Of a stretch of DNA of 64,000 bases, positions 58,669 through 64,000 are shown one piece after another. Each line of letters starts with the position of its first letter. Within the stretch, counting starts at the first letter, position 1. The notes beneath the pieces were generated by a model. The model had not been told where the DNA came from and did no database searches. It worked only from the letters and a program-made list of their open reading frames with translations. Made by a program: the position numbers and the translations under genes. Source of the stretch: Pseudomonadales bacterium (GTDB lineage Bacteria > Pseudomonadota > Gammaproteobacteria > Pseudomonadales > Porticoccaceae); assembly GCA_024234435.1 (NCBI GenBank), contig JACKOF010000001.1, forward strand, positions 1,798,001-1,862,000, in the 5' to 3' direction.

Positions 58669-59208
58669 TCAATCTGCAGAAAGCAGAGTTTCAATATCCG
58701 GAATACTTTCCGGCTCCGGTTCCCAGCCCTGATCAAGCAGCAGCGACCGGTCCCTTAACAGCTGCTCACGAGACAGTTCAAGAATCACCGGCTCAATGCT
58801 GCTCATCAACGTGTCATCGCCAACTGCCGAAACAGACTTGACCAGCTCACTGATATTTTCGCGTAGCTGCTTAATTGCTCGGTGAAGCTCTGCGGGATCT
58901 GTACCGCAACCTGACAGTAGCTGCCGGGCAGACTCTGCGGCCTGGGACAATGCCTGAAAATCATTCTTCAATGAGGGGTTCTGGCCGCCGTGTGTGGCAA
59001 GCCTGTCGGTATAGTCGATCAACCGCGTAAGCTCGTCGCGATCGAAGCGATATTGCAGTGGCAACTGACGGGACATTAAATTCAGCATTCCCATAATCAA
59101 TTGTGCCTGTTCCTGAGCGAGTTGATTACCGGGTTCAATCGCAGGAATAACCACATCTTTCATTGACCGCATCATGGTGGCCAACTGTATTTCACTTCGT
59201 AACTGCAT
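58669..59208 (-). CDS. Small helical partner protein of the APH-like kinase (module 5)
   Basis: 179 residues. QLRSEIQLATMMRSMKDVVIPAIEPGNQLAQEQAQLIMGMLNLMSRQLPLQYRFDRDEL pairs closely with the protein at 38717. Helical, with no catalytic motif. It starts 2 bp after the kinase stop. Neighbouring genes are the kinase, an ACAD upstream of it and the globin downstream. This ACAD-kinase-small protein order is the one that most recalls lvaC-lvaA-lvaB. Confidence 0.76.
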   Translation of the reverse strand: MQLRSEIQLATMMRSMKDVVIPAIEPGNQLAQEQAQLIMGMLNLMSRQLPLQYRFDRDELTRLIDYTDRLATHGGQNPSLKNDFQALSQAAESARQLLSGCGTDPAELHRAIKQLRENISELVKSVSAVGDDTLMSSIEPVILELSREQLLRDRSLLLDQGWEPEPESIPDIETLLSAD

Positions 59209-59210
59209 TG

Positions 59211-60431
59211 TTATACCCCCTGCTCTATTTGAGAGCGCATTTCGTCCAGCACCATATAACCGATACCCATTAACCAGGAGAGCAACACGTCCTGATGGGT
59301 TTTCGCATTGCGCGCCACCCGGTATCCAGAACCGATAATCAAAATGGCCAGGCTGAAGTTGTTATAAACCTTGTACCAGTGCAACGCTTTGGGATCGACA
59401 CTGAAGCCGGATGCCTTCTCATAGGCCTCGAAAAACTCAGCCTCCGGCAACATGCTGCACACTAGTGGTGTCTTTCCGGACGGGTCCATAGTCGCGAAAG
59501 CTTTGCTGGTCGTCCACGCCAGATCCTGATGCCGGTCACCAATACGCCCCAACTCCCAGTCAAGTAATGCGGTTATTTCACAATTACGTTCAGTAAACAG
59601 AAAATTTCCCAGCCGATAGTCAGAATGCACCAGCGTCGGTTTATCCAGCTGTGGCAAATTGCGTCTCAACCAGACAGCAGCAATACGAAGCAGCGGAATC
59701 TCCTCATCGCCATCTTCCTCCCAAACCCGCTCCCACCAGTCTACGCCCCACGCGGCACACTGGGTGCCAGGTTTGGGTATTTCAAAGGCGCTTAAATCAG
59801 CTTGGCTATAGTCAAAATTATGTATTTTCGCCAAGTGATTAATAAACTGGGGGGCCAGCTTGATTCTTACCTCTTCAGGCAATGTCGTTCCTGCACCGGA
59901 GACACCGCTGGTTGCAGCCGCAGGCTTGGTAACACCTTCGGCAAAGCCATACACTAGCGCGGGGTACGGCAAATACTCGCCATCTTCATCACACCAAAAG
60001 ACCGGGGGCACCGGTACTATGCCCTCCATAGCCTTGATAATCTGAAACTCTCGCAACCGGCTGGTTTCAACGATTGACTCCGCCGGTTCCATACGCAGCA
60101 CCATCGGCGTCTGCTCTCTCCCAATACCTGGGCGATCCCAATCCAGCGTGAAAGCCATCTGAATTTTAGAGGCACCACCTGACAACCAGCGCTCATCAGA
60201 AATAGCATAATCCTTGCCAGTTCTCGCTTTGACCAACGCTTTCACCCCCAGGCTCAACCGCTCGAGACTAGCTGGCACATATCCGGGCCCGGCTCTGCGT
60301 TCAAGCTTTCGGGTCAGCAATCGGTCCACCGACTTTTCAACGGCGAACTGACGCTGCAACGCCGCAATCCATTCTGGTGAGGGATGATCTTTGTCAATCC
60401 TTCCACGCAAGGCCTTTAACAGGTCAGTCAT
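59211..60431 (-). CDS. APH-fold phosphotransferase, putative acyl-CoA kinase (module 5)
   Basis: 406 residues. N-terminal extension QFAVEKSVDRLLTRKLERRAG, nucleotide loop LSGGASKIQMAFTLDWD, and the catalytic region LVHSDYRLGNFLFTERNCEITALLDWELGRIGDRHQDLAW. ATG 60431 has GGGGAG upstream and is preferred over 60446. It follows an ACAD gene by 70 bp and is almost fused to the small partner gene. The chain P450-ferredoxin-GMC-ACAD-kinase-partner suggests that a P450-made hydroxyl, kept on an acyl-CoA, is phosphorylated here. Confidence 0.86.
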   Translation of the reverse strand: MTDLLKALRGRIDKDHPSPEWIAALQRQFAVEKSVDRLLTRKLERRAGPGYVPASLERLSLGVKALVKARTGKDYAISDERWLSGGASKIQMAFTLDWDRPGIGREQTPMVLRMEPAESIVETSRLREFQIIKAMEGIVPVPPVFWCDEDGEYLPYPALVYGFAEGVTKPAAATSGVSGAGTTLPEEVRIKLAPQFINHLAKIHNFDYSQADLSAFEIPKPGTQCAAWGVDWWERVWEEDGDEEIPLLRIAAVWLRRNLPQLDKPTLVHSDYRLGNFLFTERNCEITALLDWELGRIGDRHQDLAWTTSKAFATMDPSGKTPLVCSMLPEAEFFEAYEKASGFSVDPKALHWYKVYNNFSLAILIIGSGYRVARNAKTHQDVLLSWLMGIGYMVLDEMRSQIEQGV

Positions 60432-60501
60432 TCTTCTTCTCCCCATTGCCGACAGGTCGGCTTGTCATTGTTGTATTACGGCACGGTTAGCAATCAAGCG
60501 C

Positions 60502-61638
60502 TCAGATAGAGCGGCTGATCAGATCCTTCATGATTTCTGATGTCCCGCCATAGATACGCATAACCCGGGCATCGCGCCACAGACGGGCAATCTCATATTC
60601 CTCGATATAACCGTAACCGCCAAAAAGCTGGAGACAGGCGTCAACCACGTTACCCCGCAACTCCGAGTGCCAGAGTTTGGCGGAGGCCGCTTCATTGGTT
60701 GTTAGCTGTTTGTTAATCTGCGCCATGATGCAGGCATCCAGATGTGCCCAGCCAACCTGCAACTGGGTTTTAATTTCGGCCAGCTTAAAGCGGGTGTTCT
60801 GGAAATCCTTAATTGCTTTACCGAAAGCCCTGCGCTGTTCGACATAATCCAGCGTAATGTCATACGCATGCTGAGCAGCAGCCTGGCAGGAAATAGATAT
60901 AGACAAACGCTCCTGCGGCAACTCCTGCATCATCAGTTTGAAACCGTTGCCCTGCCCACCGATCAGGTTTTCTTCCGGCACAAAAACATCTTCAAAAAAG
61001 AGCTCCGCCGTGTCGGAAGAACGATTGCCCACTTTGTCGAGCTTGCGACCCTTAACAAAACCTTCTGTTTTGGCGTCTATCACAAACAGGGAAATGGCCG
61101 AGGCCCCTTCGTCATTACCAACGCGTGCAGCAACAACAGCGACATCGGCATTGATACCATTGGTAATAAAAGTTTTGGAACCGTTGATCAAAAAGCCGCC
61201 ATCAACTGGAGTAGCTTTAGTACGGAGTGCCTTCAGGTCACTACCGGTACTCGGCTCAGACATGCAAATAGCACCAATGGCTTCACCAGATGCCATCTTT
61301 GGTAACCACTGTTGTTTAAGCGACTCACCGGCGTAATTATTGATATAGTGAGCCACAATGTCATTGTGAACACCAAACGCAGGGCCGGTTGTGCCAGCAA
61401 ACGACGTTTCCTCTAGCACAATGGCATTGAAACGAAAATCCTGACCACCACCACCGTACTCTTCGGGGATATCCGGTAACAACAATCCGTTGGCACCACA
61501 GGCCAGCCAGAAGTCCCGATCGACAATGCCGTTTTCTTCCCACTGCTCGCGCTTTGGCAACAGCTCTTTGGCATACATTTTCTTGACGCTGTCACGAAAC
61601 ATTTCGTGATCTTCACCGTAAGGTGTTCGCATTAACAT
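60502..61638 (-). CDS. Acyl-CoA dehydrogenase (adjacent to kinase module 5)
   Basis: 378 residues. MSEPSTGSDLKALRTKA, FITNGINADVAVVAARV, KVGNRSSDTAELFFEDVFVP, EQRRAFGKAIKDFQNTRFKLAEIK, and RIYGGTSEIMKDLISRS with the catalytic Glu. The start has AAGGAAC 5 bp upstream. Same subfamily as 3792 and 50798. Its position next to the kinase makes it the best LvaC-like candidate, i.e. an ACAD-fold enzyme acting on a phospho-acyl-CoA. A plain 2,3-dehydrogenase is the alternative. Confidence 0.9.
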   Translation of the reverse strand: MLMRTPYGEDHEMFRDSVKKMYAKELLPKREQWEENGIVDRDFWLACGANGLLLPDIPEEYGGGGQDFRFNAIVLEETSFAGTTGPAFGVHNDIVAHYINNYAGESLKQQWLPKMASGEAIGAICMSEPSTGSDLKALRTKATPVDGGFLINGSKTFITNGINADVAVVAARVGNDEGASAISLFVIDAKTEGFVKGRKLDKVGNRSSDTAELFFEDVFVPEENLIGGQGNGFKLMMQELPQERLSISISCQAAAQHAYDITLDYVEQRRAFGKAIKDFQNTRFKLAEIKTQLQVGWAHLDACIMAQINKQLTTNEAASAKLWHSELRGNVVDACLQLFGGYGYIEEYEIARLWRDARVMRIYGGTSEIMKDLISRSI

Positions 61639-61651
61639 GATTTGTTCCTTT

Positions 61652-63250
61652 TTATTGGCGGATGATATCTGCCGCTTTTTCGGCGATCATCATGGTCGGA
61701 AAATTAGTATTGCCGCTGATGATTTCCGGCATAATCGAGGCGTCGACAACTCGCAGTCCTTCAACCCCATGTACACAGAGGTTCTGATCAACAACAGCGT
61801 CGGTGTCATTGCCCATCTTGCATGTGCCCACCGGGTGGTAAAGGGAGTTCGCGTTACGGCGAATGTAGTTATCGAGCGCGTCATCTGTATCAGCAGCTTC
61901 ACCCGGCGCATACTCACTGCCCCGGCAATCATCAAAGGCGGACTGGGCAAAAATATGTCGAACCTGGCGAATACCTTCACGCATCACTCGTAAATCATCC
62001 GGGTCACTCAAATACTGCGGGTCAATAACCGGGTGCTGCGCGGGGTCAGCCGAGCGTATGGCTACAGATCCAACACTGCGCGGCAGACAGCTATTCAATA
62101 CCGCCATAAAACCTTCCTCCTGAATAATGTCGCGACCGTGGTCGTTATACATCAGAGGAACGAGGTAAACCTGTATATCCGGGTATTGTAATTGCGGCTC
62201 TGTCTTCAAGTGAGCCCAGGCTTCCAGCGGCCCTTTCACCGCATCGCCTGAACGGAACAACAGGTATTCACTCACTGTTTTGAGCATGGCCAAAGGCTTC
62301 AATGTGGCAAGCAGTGAGTAAGGCCGGGTTGAACGTTGTTTAACCGAAATGGCCAGGTGGTCTTTGAGGTTTTTGCCCACACCAGGTAGCTCGTGAACCA
62401 TCTGAATGCCGTGTCGTTCAATATCTTCGGGATCACCAATGCCCGACAGCTGCAATAGCTGTGGTGAGTTAACCACCCCACCGGATAAAATCACTTCCCG
62501 ATTCACATAAACAGTATGACGGGTACCTTTATAAAGGTACTCCACACCGCAAGCACAGCCGTTTTCGACAATTACCCGAGTAACCAGTACTTTCGACTTC
62601 ACAGTGAGGTTGGCTCGCTTTGCAACTGGCGCTAGGTAGCAAGCAGACGCACTTTGACGCCGAGCATTAGCGTAGTTCCCTTGCATCTGAGCAACACCAT
62701 AAGGTGTTTCAGCATTCATGTCCGGATTAAACGGCAGGCCGGCCTGCTGCCCCGCTTCCATCCAGGCACGAGCAAATGGGTTCATCTGTTCTTGTTGAAC
62801 AAAGGTCACGTCAACAGGTCCACCAACACCCCGGTAGGCCGGGTCGCCTCCTGGCACGTTTTCAATTTCCTTGAAATAAGGCAGGCAGTCAGCAAATGAC
62901 CAACCGGCATTGCCAAGCTCTGCCCATCGGTCGTAATCGCCCGAGTTGCCTCGCGACACCACCATACCGTTAATTGCACTGGAACCACCCAACACCTTAC
63001 CGCGCGGAAAATACGCTGTGCGCCCCCCCAAACCGGCCTGAGGAGTTGTTTCGTAATTCCAGTTTCCCTTGCCTGACATCATCAGCGGAAAAAAACCGGC
63101 CGGAACCCTGTACAGCGGGTTGCTATCTCTGGCTCCAGCTTCCAGCAGTAACACGTTGACCGAAGGGTCGGCGGAAAGCCGGTTTGCCAACACGCAACCA
63201 GCGGAGCCTCCGCCGACTATCACGTAGTCTGGCGAGTTGAAAGTTTTCAT
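61652..63250 (-). CDS. GMC-family FAD alcohol dehydrogenase (AlkJ-like)
   Basis: 532 residues. FAD motif VIVGGGSAGCVLANRL, GMC signature 1 in FPRGKVLGGSSAINGM, signature 2 around GGVVNSPQLLQLSGIG, catalytic His in YHPVGTCKMG, and NTNFPTMMIAEKAADIIRQ at the end. It oxidises primary alcohols to aldehydes and passes electrons to the respiratory chain. Such genes accompany CYP153 and alkB alkane hydroxylases. Here it sits 9 bp after the ferredoxin and 13 bp before the ACAD gene. Confidence 0.92.
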   Translation of the reverse strand: MKTFNSPDYVIVGGGSAGCVLANRLSADPSVNVLLLEAGARDSNPLYRVPAGFFPLMMSGKGNWNYETTPQAGLGGRTAYFPRGKVLGGSSAINGMVVSRGNSGDYDRWAELGNAGWSFADCLPYFKEIENVPGGDPAYRGVGGPVDVTFVQQEQMNPFARAWMEAGQQAGLPFNPDMNAETPYGVAQMQGNYANARRQSASACYLAPVAKRANLTVKSKVLVTRVIVENGCACGVEYLYKGTRHTVYVNREVILSGGVVNSPQLLQLSGIGDPEDIERHGIQMVHELPGVGKNLKDHLAISVKQRSTRPYSLLATLKPLAMLKTVSEYLLFRSGDAVKGPLEAWAHLKTEPQLQYPDIQVYLVPLMYNDHGRDIIQEEGFMAVLNSCLPRSVGSVAIRSADPAQHPVIDPQYLSDPDDLRVMREGIRQVRHIFAQSAFDDCRGSEYAPGEAADTDDALDNYIRRNANSLYHPVGTCKMGNDTDAVVDQNLCVHGVEGLRVVDASIMPEIISGNTNFPTMMIAEKAADIIRQ

Positions 63251-63259
63251 TTCTGATAC

Positions 63260-63583
63260 TCAGTGCTGGGCGCGTGGCAGACGTAACGTCAGCCCGTCCA
63301 TCTCATCTGTGATTGTAATCTGGCAACCAAGACGGCTGGTGTCGGAAACATCATCGGTCAGTGAAAGCATCTCCGATTCCATATCTGATGCAGGGCCACC
63401 CACCTTGTCCACAAAGGCTGTATCAACATGAACCATACAGGTGCCGCATGCTGCTGCACCACCACAGTCACCATCAATACCGGGCACCATGTTATTGATG
63501 GCCGCTTCCATCACAGTAGAACCTTCGTCTACCTCTACGTTGTACGTTTCTTCATCGGCGGTAATAAATGTCACTTTTGGCAT
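63260..63583 (-). CDS. Adrenodoxin/putidaredoxin-type [2Fe-2S] ferredoxin
   Basis: 107 residues. Cluster ligands Cys40, Cys46, Cys49 (DGDCGGAAACGTCMVHV) and Cys87 (RLGCQI), spaced as in putidaredoxin and CYP153 ferredoxins. It carries electrons from a ferredoxin reductase (not in the window) to the P450 encoded just upstream. GAGAGG lies 6 bp before the start. A tandem 13-bp repeat separates it from the P450 gene. Confidence 0.94.
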   Translation of the reverse strand: MPKVTFITADEETYNVEVDEGSTVMEAAINNMVPGIDGDCGGAAACGTCMVHVDTAFVDKVGGPASDMESEMLSLTDDVSDTSRLGCQITITDEMDGLTLRLPRAQH

Positions 63584-63599
63584 GACTATCCTCTCAAAA

Positions 63600-63638
63600 T
63601 AGTTCTCTTAAGTAGCTCTCTTAAATAGTTCTCTTAAA
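63600..63638. repeat. Three tandem 13-bp repeats
   Basis: TAGTTCTCTTAAG (63600-63612), TAGCTCTCTTAAA (63613-63625), TAGTTCTCTTAAA (63626-63638), head to tail, in the 88-bp gap between the P450 and the ferredoxin genes. On the minus strand each unit presents TTAAGAGA, similar to a weak ribosome-binding sequence. Confidence 0.85.
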
Positions 63639-63671
63639 AAGAGCGCTTTGAATTGATCAATATTCTTGCTG

Positions 63672-64000
63672 TTAAGCGTGTAGTTTTACAGGTAGTTCCA
63701 GATAACCATGCACAAGATTCGAAGGTACGCGCACGGGATCGCCGGTTACTTCAATTCTTGAAAAACGATTGCACGCCTCATCCCAAAGAATGCGTAACTG
63801 CATCTCAGCAAGGCGATTACCCAGGCAACGGTGAATACCAAAACCAAATGACAAATGCTGACGTGCTTTAGGCCGATCAATAATAAAGTCCATGGGCCTT
63901 TCAATCGCCTCGTCATCACGGTTACCCGACAAGTACCACATCACGACTTTATCGCCTTTGCGGATTTGCTTGCCCTTGAACTCAAAATCCTGCAGCGCTG
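63672..64000 (-). CDS. C-terminal part of a CYP153-like cytochrome P450 (cut by window end)
   Basis: The visible 109 residues include FEFKGKQIRKGDKVVMWYLSGNRD and the haem-binding HLSFGFGIHRCLGNRLAEMQLRILW with the Cys ligand. This is very close to CYP153A sequences (VVMWY-SGNRD, RQHLSFGFGIHRC-GNRLAE-QL-ILWEE). The gene continues past base 64000. With its own [2Fe-2S] ferredoxin and a GMC dehydrogenase it forms a canonical CYP153 set, in contrast to the rubredoxin-linked P450s elsewhere in the window. Confidence 0.93.
   Translation of the reverse strand, partial: ALQDFEFKGKQIRKGDKVVMWYLSGNRDDEAIERPMDFIIDRPKARQHLSFGFGIHRCLGNRLAEMQLRILWDEACNRFSRIEVTGDPVRVPSNLVHGYLELPVKLHA

Noticed and set aside
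63600..63638. CRISPR array
   Set aside because: The 13-bp units are directly tandem without spacers, and no cas genes are present.

Overview
The window looks like chromosomal DNA of a marine or oil-associated gammaproteobacterium. Protein style, a large TonB-dependent receptor, MarR/AraC/TetR regulators, CYP153-like P450s and acyl-CoA catabolism all fit, but the genus cannot be fixed from the sequence alone. Nearly all of the 64 kb is one catabolic super-cluster for hydrocarbon-like, ring-containing compounds. I see no tRNA, rRNA, IS element, prophage or CRISPR array.

Layout. (1) 0-3 kb, plus strand: the end of a ferredoxin-type reductase, an aldehyde dehydrogenase and a XylB-like benzyl alcohol dehydrogenase, closed by a terminator. 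(2) 3-10 kb, minus strand: a MarR regulator, then a badH-badI alicyclic ring-cleavage operon with a crotonase/degenerate-HAD fusion, a CoA-transferase and an acyl-CoA dehydrogenase (ACAD). (3) 10-13.4 kb, plus: ACAD, (R)-3-hydroxyacyl-CoA dehydrogenase and MaoC hydratase. (4) 13.6-20.7 kb, plus: an unusual RHH-RHH-TetR regulator and two kinase modules with a luciferase-like oxidoreductase. (5) 20.9-33 kb, minus: a third kinase module, a crotonase, orphan cytochrome-oxidase III/IV-like subunits, a six-TM protein, a MarR, a CYP153-like P450 with a rubredoxin, and an acyl-CoA ligase/reductase/crotonase/thioesterase operon. (6) 33-37.5 kb: a TonB receptor and a XylS/BenR-type regulator. (7) 37.7-49.6 kb, minus: a fourth kinase module and a TOL-plasmid-like set (xylM, xylB, benD/xylL, benB/xylY, benA/xylX, xylE, xylT) with a Pm-like promoter. 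(8) 50-55 kb, plus: crotonase, ACAD, two SDRs and a tandem MarR fusion. (9) 55-64 kb: a P450terp-like enzyme with a second rubredoxin, an AraC regulator, a globin, a fifth kinase module with ACAD, a GMC alcohol dehydrogenase, a [2Fe-2S] ferredoxin and the start of another CYP153-like P450.

How the parts may work together (inference). Methyl or ring hydroxylation (XylM, P450s) gives alcohols. XylB, GMC and aldehyde dehydrogenases take these to acids. Aromatic acids go through BenAB/BenD/XylE. Alicyclic acids are CoA-activated and opened by BadH/BadI. Several parallel beta-oxidation sets finish degradation.

The most interesting feature is a repeated module: an APH-fold kinase, usually with a small helical protein and/or a DUF7064-like protein. 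There are five kinase copies plus one decayed remnant of the DUF7064-like gene. It recalls LvaAB of levulinate catabolism, where a kinase and a small partner phosphorylate a hydroxyacyl-CoA so that an ACAD-like enzyme can remove the hydroxyl. A family of such modules for hydroxylated ring-derived acyl-CoAs would be a new theme.
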